From Candidatus Venteria ishoeyi (lineage in GTDB: Bacteria > Pseudomonadota > Gammaproteobacteria > Beggiatoales > Beggiatoaceae): 64,000 bases of DNA. Position 1 is the stretch's first letter, and each line of letters starts with the position of its first letter. Of this stretch, positions 26,331 to 34,517 are shown one piece after another. The stretch spans positions 1 to 64,000 of the forward strand of contig NZ_JAUCGJ010000020.1 of the NCBI RefSeq assembly GCF_030378065.1. Reading direction: 5' to 3'. The notes beneath the pieces are model-generated. The model worked only from the letters and a program-made list of their open reading frames with translations. It had not been told where the DNA came from and made no database searches. The position numbers and the translations under genes are program-made.

Positions 26331-29300
26331 TTACTCAACCGGAATACTAAAAGTGACCAGGAAACGTTTGCTGTTTTCCATTAATACCCGGTGACTGATA
26401 GAAGCTAGATGGAACGTGGAACCATCACGATGTTGTTCATCGGTCGTGATAAAACGCGGCTGATCACTGCTGATTAATAAACTGAAGTATTCCCTGATAA
26501 CTTCATCATGGCGCGTTTCCGGTAGCACCATGGTAAAAGGTTTACCCACTAAATCCTCAACATGATACCCATATAAGTCTGCATACGCATAGTTTAATTG
26601 CACAAAACGTCCACGATCATCGGTGACAGACATGGCGATGCGGGTCACGTTAAAAATATCCCGGGTCATTTGCATTTCATTATGTAACATGCTTTCGTTC
26701 TGCGATAAATCACCCGTCTCCACAACCTGCCCTAATTGCCAATGCGTCCAGCCCGGAATCGGATAATGCAGCCCTATATTGCGCCACTGAATACGGCGTT
26801 GCGTGCCGTCTTTACAGTGTAATTTTGCCTGCCATTGGTGTTCCCGCGAGCCACTGGTCAGGCTTTCAAACTTCGCAGGCTCAGGATACAGCCGTTGAAT
26901 AATGGCAGGGTTGCTTAAAATCTCCCGTGCCGTATAACCACTGATTTGTTCTGAGGCCGCATTCCAGGCAATAATCTGTCCCTTATCATTAACTGCGTTG
27001 AGTAACAGGGGCAAATGTTCAATCAGTTTGCGCACCGGTGTATTGGCCAGATGGTAGCTGTCAGCAAAACTATGTGGTGCACAATCAGTAATATCCATTG
27101 CAAACACCACCAGACCGGTAATTTTGCCACTGATATTGCGATAAGGAATACGCCCCACCTGCAAGCGCCGTTTTCCACCCATGGCATCAACACGTAAATC
27201 CAGGGTTTCGTATTTGCTTTCACCACTAAGTAAAACCCCTTGATTATCAGAATAAAACGCTTTGTAATCATCCTCCTTGCCAAACACATCCACTGCCGGT
27301 TTATTAGCCAGCAATAAATGATTTTCAGGATTACGATGCCAGATCATCATTGGTACGGTATCGAGTATCTGTTGATACTCCTCCCACTGCGCACGCATAT
27401 TTTCCCATATTTTTTTACGCTCACTGATGTCGTGCATCAAGCTGAACTGATAAAGAATGTGGCCTTTTTTATCGCGCACGGCATCGGTGCGCTGCCAGAT
27501 ATGGAAACGTTTTTTATGGACATCAAGGGCGTTTAATTCTCCACTCCAACCCTGACCTTGTTGCAACTGGGGTCTGATTTCCCGGTTAATGATTTCTTTG
27601 GACTCTGGCGGGAAACAATGTTCATTTTGCAAGGGTTGCTCCAAAGTGCAACCAAATAATTCAGTATAAGCCGGATTAATGTACACCAGATCGCCGTTCT
27701 CTCTGGCAATAGCAACGGATTCTTCGGAGGCATCAATGATCGACTTGAATAGCGTCAGATCGGCTTGGTTTTTTTCACGTTCAGTGATATCTATGCCCAC
27801 GCCAAATAAATAATCCAGGCTGCCGTCAGCCTTGACCACAGCGCGACTGTGCCATTCCACCAGACGTATCTCATTGTCTTTAGTGTAAATCTGGCTTTCC
27901 ACCAATGCCGGGCGCATGGAAGTGCTTAATAAATCCAGTTCCAGGTTCATATGCTGGCGTTCATCTTCCGGCACCAGCGCCTCTAAAAAATTCTGTCCTA
28001 ATAAACTGTCGGTTTCATAACCCAACACCTTTTGCAATGCACGATTTAACATGCGGATGTTGCCATCAGGCTCAATTGCCAGGAAAAAGGTGGGTGAACC
28101 CTCTACCAGGGTTTTCACAAAATCGCGCTCACTGCGCAGGGCTTCTTCCTGGGCGCGGCGCTCGGTAATATCGCGTAAGGTGGCGCACACCAAAGATCGC
28201 CCCTGGAACAAATAGCTGCTGCCCACGGAAATTTCCACTGGAAATACCGTGCCATCGCGTTTTTTATGCCAGCGCAGACTGATAACCTGATGCCGGGTAC
28301 CGGTATATAGCGCTGTGCGTGATTTAGAGGGTTCCGCAGATAAGTCATTGGTTGACAGATGCAGCCATTCCTCTTTGGTGTAACCATACATGGTCACCGC
28401 GATATTATTGACATCAAACACCTGTTGGGTGTTCGCATCAAAGACAATGGTGGCACTGGAAGAGGCTTCAAATAATTGACGGTATTTGGACTGGCTTTCC
28501 CATAAAGAGGTTTCTAACTGTTGGCGCTCCGTGGTTTCACGCACGACCAGCAACAGCATATTTTTGCCCTGCAATACAAAAGGACTGGTGGTCACTTCAA
28601 CCGGAAACACCGTTTCATCCTGACGCTTATGGTGGCGACGGCGGGTATGGCGGCCCGGGCGTTTACGTGTGGTTTTTTCCACCTGTGCCGACAAGTCATG
28701 ACGATGCAGATGCAAAAATTCCTGGAGATTATAACCATACATCTGCATGGCAGCGCGATTGGCATCAATAATCTTATCGGTTTCATCATCAGCCAAAAAT
28801 ACCGCATCAACCGTCGTCTCCATTAACTGCTGATAACGGGTTTCACTGAGTTGATATTGATCTTCGGCTTGCTGCACGCTGGTAATATCCACATGCATAC
28901 CGATAATATGCACCGGCTTACCGGCAGTATCACGCAATGCCCGACCCCGGCAGCGTGTCCAGCGGTAACTGCCATCCTTATGTTGTAGACGATGGGTGTT
29001 TTCAAACTGATCCGTCATGCCTTCCAGATGGTTTTCAATATCAGCCACCACCCGCTTGTAATCCACTGGATGAATCCGTTGATACCAGGTATCAATCACA
29101 TTCATTAAAGCTTCTTCATCATAACCCAGCATCCGCTTCCACTGCGGTGGCAGACTCAGTGAATTAGCTTCCAGATCCCAATCCCAAAACTCAATCTGGC
29201 TGAGATCTTCTGTAACCGTTTGCGGGTTAGTGCTGCTGGCATCATTGCGCAAAGCCATTTCGGTTTGCTTATAAGTGGTGATGTCCGAAAAGGAAATAAC

Positions 29301-30002
29301 CACCGCATAAGGTGTCATTTCATCGCGCCACAGAGGGTGTGCGTTCACGTTCAACCATAATAAATGCCCATCGGGTTTTTCCACCCCTAACACCGTGCCG
29401 GTAGAGGGCTGTCCAGTGCGCAGCGTACAAATGGCAGGATGGGTTTCACTGGGGAAAGGTTTACCATCCTCACGAATAATATTCCAGTCGGGATCCACCA
29501 GTGTCCAGCCGATCATCTGCTCAGAAGACAGGCCCAAAATACGTTCAGCGCTGGGATTACAGGCACCAATCGTACCGTTGGCATATTGCAGCACCACGCC
29601 CTCATCCAGTACATTAATCATTTCCTCAGCAATGCTGGGGCGCTCACGTCCACTGATATCCATTGCCACCACATAAAAAGCATCTTCCTGAGAGGCGGCG
29701 GAAGTAATCTCCCATAATAAATGGCGATACTCACCATTCTGGTGACGAAAGCGATTGGAAAAACTGGTGGAAACAGAACCTTCGCGCAACTGCTCCAGAT
29801 AGTATTGCGTTGATGGGCGATCATCGGGATGTACAAAATCAATCAGCGATTTTGCCAGCAACATGCCGGTAGATAAGCCTAGACTTTTTTCCCACGCTGA
29901 ATTAACTTCCTTAAAACGGATATGAAAATCCAGAATGGCAAACATGGCAGAGGTTCGCCAAAAAAAACGAGAATGATGCGGGGTATTGGACATAGAAACC
30001 AC
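26331..30002 (-). CDS. PAS-only protein, about ten tandem PAS domains
   Basis: The 1223 residues are built of roughly ten PAS/PAC units of about 120 residues. Each ends in a PAC-type signature such as VVAMDISGRERPS, GMHVDITSVQQ, VRETTERQQL, TLRDITERRAQ, VGIDITEREKN, MHDISERKKI or FAMDITDCAPH. There is no histidine kinase, GGDEF, EAL, HAMP or membrane segment. The chain ends inside the last PAS (LVTFSIPVE), so output must come from another protein or the gene has lost its effector domain. PAS domains bind heme, flavin or small ligands and mediate dimerisation. Function unknown. Confidence 0.88.
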   Translation of the reverse strand: MVSMSNTPHHSRFFWRTSAMFAILDFHIRFKEVNSAWEKSLGLSTGMLLAKSLIDFVHPDDRPSTQYYLEQLREGSVSTSFSNRFRHQNGEYRHLLWEITSAASQEDAFYVVAMDISGRERPSIAEEMINVLDEGVVLQYANGTIGACNPSAERILGLSSEQMIGWTLVDPDWNIIREDGKPFPSETHPAICTLRTGQPSTGTVLGVEKPDGHLLWLNVNAHPLWRDEMTPYAVVISFSDITTYKQTEMALRNDASSTNPQTVTEDLSQIEFWDWDLEANSLSLPPQWKRMLGYDEEALMNVIDTWYQRIHPVDYKRVVADIENHLEGMTDQFENTHRLQHKDGSYRWTRCRGRALRDTAGKPVHIIGMHVDITSVQQAEDQYQLSETRYQQLMETTVDAVFLADDETDKIIDANRAAMQMYGYNLQEFLHLHRHDLSAQVEKTTRKRPGRHTRRRHHKRQDETVFPVEVTTSPFVLQGKNMLLLVVRETTERQQLETSLWESQSKYRQLFEASSSATIVFDANTQQVFDVNNIAVTMYGYTKEEWLHLSTNDLSAEPSKSRTALYTGTRHQVISLRWHKKRDGTVFPVEISVGSSYLFQGRSLVCATLRDITERRAQEEALRSERDFVKTLVEGSPTFFLAIEPDGNIRMLNRALQKVLGYETDSLLGQNFLEALVPEDERQHMNLELDLLSTSMRPALVESQIYTKDNEIRLVEWHSRAVVKADGSLDYLFGVGIDITEREKNQADLTLFKSIIDASEESVAIARENGDLVYINPAYTELFGCTLEQPLQNEHCFPPESKEIINREIRPQLQQGQGWSGELNALDVHKKRFHIWQRTDAVRDKKGHILYQFSLMHDISERKKIWENMRAQWEEYQQILDTVPMMIWHRNPENHLLLANKPAVDVFGKEDDYKAFYSDNQGVLLSGESKYETLDLRVDAMGGKRRLQVGRIPYRNISGKITGLVVFAMDITDCAPHSFADSYHLANTPVRKLIEHLPLLLNAVNDKGQIIAWNAASEQISGYTAREILSNPAIIQRLYPEPAKFESLTSGSREHQWQAKLHCKDGTQRRIQWRNIGLHYPIPGWTHWQLGQVVETGDLSQNESMLHNEMQMTRDIFNVTRIAMSVTDDRGRFVQLNYAYADLYGYHVEDLVGKPFTMVLPETRHDEVIREYFSLLISSDQPRFITTDEQHRDGSTFHLASISHRVLMENSKRFLVTFSIPVE

Positions 30003-30112
30003 AACGCGTTCTTGAACAAGCTAATAAAATAATATCCTACCACTAACCTGAGTATGATACAGGATGTTTTAGCGTCTCATATCACAACTGCATATTATAG
30101 TTAATCTCAATG

Positions 30113-30129
30113 CAGCGTTAAGAACGCTG
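30113..30129. repeat. Short hairpin in 30003-30737 gap
   Basis: CAGCGTT and AACGCTG are exact inverted repeats around a three-base loop. The 735-base gap has no gene; besides this hairpin it holds the family A copies and the 56-base palindrome listed separately. Confidence 0.4.
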
Positions 30130-30239
30130 TTTAATTAGACAGCAATCTCGATGCCATAATTTTCATTAAGGCAAATAAGCTGATAATTTTATATGAAATT
30201 TTTTTTCAGACTAAGGTGGTAAAACACAAGAAAAATTAA

Positions 30240-30416
30240 CTAAGGAGTGAGGATGAAATAAGTGCAGGAACTGGGCGCAGGATTTTTATTCATTTTCAAG
30301 GTGTGAAAACCGGCGCATAGCAAGCTATGTAACTGCCTAAGTCCAAACAGGCACAACGCAGAAAATGGAGAAAAAGACCAGCCAAGTTTCTGAAGTTATA
30401 AAATTCTCACTCCTAA
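30240..30416. repeat. Repeat family A (large palindrome), copy 3, inverted
   Basis: The copy reads CTAAGGAGTGAGGATGAAAT at its left, passes through CATAGCAAGCTATG, and ends AATTCTCACTCCTAA. It is the reverse complement of the copies at 7044 and 16373, full length, and shares with copy 1 the internal GCCTAAGTCCAAACAGGC hairpin. Confidence 0.88.
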
Positions 30417-30430
30417 ATAAGGGTTTGAGT

Positions 30431-30475
30431 GAAGACCAGCCCAGTTTCTGAAGTTATAAAATTCTCGCTCCTAAG
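30431..30475. repeat. Repeat family A, partial copy
   Basis: GAAGACCAGCCCAGTTTCTG, then TATAAAATTCTCGCTCCTAA repeat one arm of family A directly after the full copy, suggesting a tandem duplication or a second element that lost most of its length. Confidence 0.75.
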
Positions 30476-30588
30476 GATAAGCATACGGATTGCCCCGCTG
30501 ATTACATTGAAGGTTAATTTGCTGGGAGTAGTATTTTTCAGAGAATAGTTATAGTGGAATGAAGGGGAATTAGGGAAATTATGGATAA

Positions 30589-30644
30589 AAATTTACAGAC
30601 ATCCATGCTTTTGATTGGTTCAAAACATGGGGGTCTCCAAATTT
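30589..30644. repeat. 56-base palindrome, copy 1
   Basis: The ends are AAATTTACAGAC and GTCTCCAAATTT (inverted with two central mismatches). Inside, CATGCTTTTGA and TCAAAACATG form a second stem around TTGG. The same 56 bases recur at 31839 and 33020. Confidence 0.85.
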
Positions 30645-30737
30645 CGTTCAAGCAGGTGCATTGTAATAAAACAGTCTTAAATTGAGAATTGCTGCATCTA
30701 TGTCTACAAACGCTTAAAGCACGATATAATGTGCTCC

Positions 30738-31802
30738 ATGACACTACTTATCGTCTATGTCCTCATCGCCCTGCTTTTCTCTTTTATCTGCTCTATCGCT
30801 GAAGCGGTAATCCTCAGCGTGAGCGGCCCTTACATCGCCATCCTGGAACAAGAGGACAATCCGGCAGGTATTTTATTACATAAACTCAAAGCAGATATTA
30901 ATAAGCCCCTAGCCGCCATTTTAACCCTCAACACGATTGCCCACACCATCGGTGCCGCTGGCGCTGGCGCACAAGCGGCTAAGATTTTTGGTAATACCTA
31001 TGTCGGAATCATCTCAGCCATTCTCACCTTGCTTATCCTCATTTTTTCAGAAATTATTCCCAAGAGCCTGGGGGCGCATTATTGGCGTCAATTGGCTCCA
31101 ATAACAGCACGTTTCCTCGTGGCTCTGATTTTTATGCTCTACCCCTTTGTGATGCTATCGAAAAAGATCACCCGCTTACTTTCCAGGGATGAGGCACTCA
31201 ATGGTTTCAGCCGCAGTGAATTTGCCGCTATGGTAGAAATTGGCAAACAGGAGGGGAAACTGGAGGAGCATGAGTCGCGCATTATCCGTAATTTATTTTT
31301 ACTGCATGAAACCCGGGTCAGCGATGTCATGACGCCAAGACCTGTAGTATTTTCTGTAGCTTCTACCTTGACCGTCGCTGATTATTTTGACAATTACAGT
31401 GATATGCGTTTTTCACGTATCCCGATTTACGATGAACACCCCGACCAGGTGATTGGTTTTGTTCTCAAAGACGATTTGCTCCTGGCGCGCGCCCGGGGTA
31501 ATGGCGATACGCCCTTACCAACTTATCGGCGTGATATTGCAGTGCTTGATTATCAATATCCACTTTCCAAAGCATTTGATGAATTTCTCGATAAACGCGC
31601 TCAGATTATGTTGGCAATGGATCGTTTTGGTGGACTTTCAGGCATTATTACCTTAGAAGATTTACTGGAAACATTGTTGGGCGTAGAGATTGTTGACGAA
31701 GCCGATCAGGTGCCTGATATGCGCAAACTTGCCCGCCGTTTATGGCATAAACGGGCGCTTGCAATGGGGATCAAAATGCATGGGCAAGATACTAAGGAGT
31801 GA
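30738..31802 (+). CDS. CNNM/CorC-type transmembrane protein with CBS pair
   Basis: Residues 1-150 form a CNNM membrane domain with about four helices, including SIAEAVILSVS and IIPKSLGAHYW, the signature blocks of this fold. Residues 195-320 form a CBS pair (VSDVMTPRPVVFSVA; GIITLEDLLETLLG). The family includes HlyC/CorC-like proteins linked to magnesium and cobalt homeostasis; a usual C-terminal CorC_HlyC domain is missing. Homologues begin MTLL, so the ATG at 30738 is preferred over one three codons upstream; no ribosome site is visible for either. The last codons (ACTAAGGAG then TGA) lie inside a family A repeat fragment, so the repeat provides the stop codon. Confidence 0.88.
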   Translation: MTLLIVYVLIALLFSFICSIAEAVILSVSGPYIAILEQEDNPAGILLHKLKADINKPLAAILTLNTIAHTIGAAGAGAQAAKIFGNTYVGIISAILTLLILIFSEIIPKSLGAHYWRQLAPITARFLVALIFMLYPFVMLSKKITRLLSRDEALNGFSRSEFAAMVEIGKQEGKLEEHESRIIRNLFLLHETRVSDVMTPRPVVFSVASTLTVADYFDNYSDMRFSRIPIYDEHPDQVIGFVLKDDLLLARARGNGDTPLPTYRRDIAVLDYQYPLSKAFDEFLDKRAQIMLAMDRFGGLSGIITLEDLLETLLGVEIVDEADQVPDMRKLARRLWHKRALAMGIKMHGQDTKE

Positions 31803-31812
31803 GGATGAAATA
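31792..31812. repeat. Repeat family A, end fragment overlapping stop codon
   Basis: CTAAGGAGTGAGGATGAAAT is the outer end of family A. It overlaps the last codons of the CNNM gene and supplies its TGA. No other part of the element is present. Confidence 0.75.
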
Positions 31813-31838
31813 GAATAAAATGAAATTTACAGAAAAAT

Positions 31839-31894
31839 AAATTTACAGACATCCATGTTTTTGATTGGTTCAAAATATGGGGGTCTCCAAATTT
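31839..31894. repeat. 56-base palindrome, copy 2
   Basis: This is the same element as at 30589 with a few substitutions. Its ends are partly repeated on both sides (AAATTTACAG at 31823 and GTCTCCAAATTT at 31898), as if a second copy had decayed around it. Confidence 0.85.
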
Positions 31895-31936
31895 TTTGTC
31901 TCCAAATTTTTCGTGTGAATTTTGATTGTTATATTT

Positions 31937-32674
31937 TTATTCAACTTTATTCAATGTAATAGACAATTGATACTCAAAAAGTTCTACATTATTCAGCCCA
32001 TCACAAGCAAGTGAAAGATCTTCAGATATTTCACGAGCGATGATAATACCCCGAACATCTTGCCCTTCTTCCGCTTGGTGTTTTTTAATCCAAGAAACAT
32101 ACCTCAATAATTGACCAATTACACGATCATATCCACGAGATACTTTTAATTCTATTACTACATAATTGTTATTTTTGTCTAATGCTAAGATATCAATATA
32201 TCTACCACCTACGGGATATTCAATTCCTGTGATACCTTATTCTTCAAACAATCTTAACCCTGGCTCAATGAGGGCTAGATTCTTTGAGAGGAAGTTTTGT
32301 AGATCTTTTTCATAAGCAAACTCAGCGTTATCCTCTTTGACATCAGATTCATTTTTACTATTATCTTCTGATATAACCTCAACTTTTACTAAAGGATAAG
32401 GGTCATTTTGTGCGTCATATAATCTATAAGTACTTCCATCTATTTGATAGAACAAATCATCTTCTATAGGTTTGGCACTGTAGTGAAAGCGGCTCTTTGC
32501 ATTTGTTGACATTCTGACTAAATGAGCTGTTATTGTACCTTGCTTTATTTTTGGGTATTTATCATTGAACCATGCAATTGCTTGATTCTTTGTAATTCTG
32601 TCTCCTTTTTTCATGGCAAAATCATCCACCATATCTTTCATGAGCAGACGAGTTGATTTTTCATAAATTGCCAT
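31937..32674 (-). pseudogene. PDDEXK nuclease (DUF91/NucS-like) interrupted by a stop
   Basis: A single frame of 246 codons is broken only by TAA at 32237-32239 (codon 146). Residues 1-95 form a DNA-binding-like module (GDRITKNQAIAWFNDKYPKI) seen at the N-terminus of restriction-type proteins. After a linker, residues 120-245 form a nuclease domain with YIDILALDKNNNYVVIELK, the Asp and Glu-x-Lys of a PDDEXK core, and RVIGQLLRYVSWIKKHQ typical of DUF91/NucS. The stop falls just before the catalytic residues, at a position where a CAA codon would restore the frame. The remaining 100 codons are undamaged, so the lesion is recent, or it is a sequence error. AT-rich and probably acquired. Confidence 0.8.
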
Positions 32675-32706
32675 GATATTCCTCTAAAATATAATATTGC
32701 CATCAC

Positions 32707-32769
32707 CCGGAAAGAAAGTGGTGTGCCTTTTGCAGATTTTTGCAAAAGGCGTGATGCTTTCTTGCTCGG
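32707..32769. terminator. Long stem-loop downstream of gene remnant
   Basis: GCCTTTTGCA pairs with TGCAAAAGGC at 32725-32750, and an outer stem AAGAAAG/CTTTCTT extends it. It lies between the truncated gene at 32790 and the nuclease pseudogene, and would stop or stabilise minus-strand transcripts. Confidence 0.5.
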
Positions 32770-32789
32770 CGTGTATGGATATGTTAGAA

Positions 32790-33018
32790 CTATTTAGCAT
32801 TTAATATGAAACGACTTGGTTTATTTGAGAACAATTCATAACTTTCTACATGTACCAGCCCTAAATATCTAAAGTCAGTATGATGCCTGATACGATGAAA
32901 TACATGAATTTGATCGGTTGATTTATTAGCATTTATCATTCGTTCTTCTGCAAAGTGGTCGGTCGGCCCTTCCCATTTCAAAATCTTTCCATCTAGCTGA
33001 TCTTGATATTGTTCTGGG
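32790..33018 (-). pseudogene. C-terminal remnant of a restriction-like protein
   Basis: The open frame reads without an ATG from about 33018, starting FPEQYQDQLDGKILKWEGPT and continuing through DQIHVFHRIRHHTDFRYLGL to the stop at 32790. The block resembles the C-terminal tails of some restriction or DUF3427-like proteins, but that is from memory and tentative. Its 5' boundary is exactly the edge of the third 56-base palindrome, and beyond that element nothing continues the frame. It is therefore a fragment left after repeat insertion or deletion. Confidence 0.5.
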
Positions 33019-33019
33019 A

Positions 33020-33075
33020 AAATTTACAGACATCCATGTTTTTGATTGGTTCAAAACATGGAGGGTTCCAAATTT
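33020..33075. repeat. 56-base palindrome, copy 3
   Basis: AAATTTACAGACATCC to GGTTCCAAATTT has exactly the same length as the copies at 30589 and 31839, with the CATGTTTTTGA/TCAAAACATG inner stem intact. It cuts off the 5' part of the gene remnant on its left. Confidence 0.85.
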
Positions 33076-33118
33076 GTCCAAATTTGGGCTTGCATATACC
33101 CCAACCAGCAAAGTTAGA

Positions 33119-33907
33119 TTAGAACCGATTGCGATCTTGTGATATTGCGCGATCAGTTCTATTCCGTATTGCCCGACTGGTTTCTGCGTCATGGCGACGT
33201 GCAAAAGCCTTATTTGTATATACCAGCTTATACGATGACATGACCTGGTAGTTTTTTTTATAATTTAACGATACCTGGCTATTGGCACTTATTGCCCAAA
33301 CCAAGTTAGATCCTATCAAGGTTTCTGTAATGTTCCTGGTTAATAAATCAGAAATTGATCCCAAAACACTTCCATTATTATTTTGGCTCTTTCTGACATT
33401 TGTTGCTTTTCCGTATTTATCCGTTAATTGGGAATATAACGACTCATAAAAATACTTTCGTTCTTCCGGCTTTAGCTTCATGACGTTGAGTGTTGCCTCA
33501 ATCTTATAGAGCTGCTTCGACAATTTAGTAAAAAAAAGTGCGACGGTGGTGAACTTGCCAAACAATTTGGTTTTATAACTGTATCTGCGTTCTTTGGGTT
33601 TTGTATTTAAGATTTTTTCGTTATAACTGGAAAGGTATGATGACGTACCCGGAGACATCGGCAACTGCCTATTTCGCGCCAAGCGTTTAACAGCGTTTAT
33701 CGTGTCACCGAATACCCAGCCATCAAAAATTGCAAAATCGCGTGTCAATGCTGCGGCATTGCTTTTTTCTCGAATATCAGTTTGACATGGGGTTAATTGA
33801 TACACGGTTAAGCCGTTCATAACGCATTCGTATATTTTTGCGGTTACGTTAGATGACCATAACACTATGCTAAACATTAATAGAAAACGGGATAGGTAAT
33901 TGTTCAT
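33119..33907 (-). CDS. Secreted DUF4124-like protein of unknown function
   Basis: The ATG at 33907 starts a signal peptide (MNNYLSRFLLMFSIVLWSSN). It is followed by AKIYECVMNGLTVYQLTPC, the short Cys-containing start of DUF4124-type periplasmic proteins. The rest, about 220 residues, is basic and not recognised. A longer upstream ATG in frame lacks a signal-like beginning. The gene is AT-rich and lies between a degraded patch and the tRNA cluster. Function unknown. Confidence 0.6.
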   Translation of the reverse strand: MNNYLSRFLLMFSIVLWSSNVTAKIYECVMNGLTVYQLTPCQTDIREKSNAAALTRDFAIFDGWVFGDTINAVKRLARNRQLPMSPGTSSYLSSYNEKILNTKPKERRYSYKTKLFGKFTTVALFFTKLSKQLYKIEATLNVMKLKPEERKYFYESLYSQLTDKYGKATNVRKSQNNNGSVLGSISDLLTRNITETLIGSNLVWAISANSQVSLNYKKNYQVMSSYKLVYTNKAFARRHDAETSRAIRNRTDRAISQDRNRF

Positions 33908-34117
33908 AACTTCAATTCTTAACTGGCCTGTATATTTGATGGATAGTAACCTAATTAAAGGGAACGTTACCATTTTCCTGATAAAGAATAAAGATTTAGA
34001 TGTTCCACGCCAAAAAGGTCTGATGGGGCGGAAAAGGGAAGTGAGATGGAACAGATATTTGCTACAATTTTGCTACAATCAACAAAAATACATCAACTCT
34101 AAATTGCTCAAAGTTGT

Positions 34118-34204
34118 TGGTGCCCGGGGCCGGACTTGAACCGGCACGGTGTTACCACCGAGGGATTTTAAGTCCCTTGCGTCTACCAATTTCGCCACCC
34201 GGGC
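34118..34204 (-). tRNA. tRNA-Leu (anticodon UAA)
   Basis: On the minus strand the gene reads GCCCGGGTGGCGAAATTGGT at the 5' end, has CTTAAAA as anticodon loop, a long class II variable arm (TGGTAACACC), the T arm GGTTCAAGTCC, and an encoded CCA. It is the last gene of the Gly-Cys-Leu cluster. Confidence 0.97.
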
Positions 34205-34245
34205 AGGGTGTTGTATAGCTGAATCAAAAAGCAATTAAAAGGGTA

Positions 34246-34316
34246 AGGCTGAGGTCGGAATCGAACCGGCGTCCACGGCTTTGCAGGCCGCTGCATAACC
34301 ACTCTGCCACTCAGCC
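34246..34316 (-). tRNA. tRNA-Cys (anticodon GCA)
   Basis: The minus strand gives GGCTGAGTGGCAGAGTGGTT, anticodon loop CTGCAAA, T arm GGTTCGATTCC and a closing CTCAGCC with U as discriminator, which is specific to cysteine tRNA. CCA is not encoded. Confidence 0.97.
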
Positions 34317-34355
34317 CTGATGATTTTGCTTTTAAGAAAAATGACAATGAAAAAT

Positions 34356-34431
34356 TGGAGCGGGAAACGAGATTCGAACTCGCGACCCCAACCTTGGCAA
34401 GGTTGTGCTCTACCAGCTGAGCTATTCCCGC
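34356..34431 (-). tRNA. tRNA-Gly (anticodon GCC)
   Basis: The minus strand reads GCGGGAATAGCTCAGCTGGT, anticodon loop TTGCCAA, T arm AGTTCGAATCT, and an encoded CCA. It is the promoter-proximal gene of the cluster. The Gly-Cys-Leu order equals glyW-cysT-leuZ of E. coli. Confidence 0.97.
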
Positions 34432-34469
34432 GTTGTCTTTAAGAACGTGTTGTCTTTAAGAGAGTGCGT

Positions 34470-34497
34470 ATTATAAGAGGTTTTAAAAAACTGTCAA
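34470..34497 (-). promoter_or_regulatory. Sigma-70 promoter of the Gly-Cys-Leu tRNA operon
   Basis: Reading leftwards, TTGACA at 34497-34492 and TATAAT at 34475-34470 are both perfect consensus hexamers with a 16-base spacer, about 40 bases before tRNA-Gly. Confidence 0.9.
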
Positions 34498-34517
34498 CAA
34501 TTTTTTTAATTTTTTTA

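Noticed and set aside
28100-28700. Frames opposite the PAS protein with continuous codons
   Set aside because: They are antisense shadows of the PAS repeats without start signals or recognisable domains.
34030-34140. Direct TTGCTACAAT repeats next to tRNA-Leu, like a phage attachment region
   Set aside because: No integrase and no second copy of the tRNA 3' end were found in the window.
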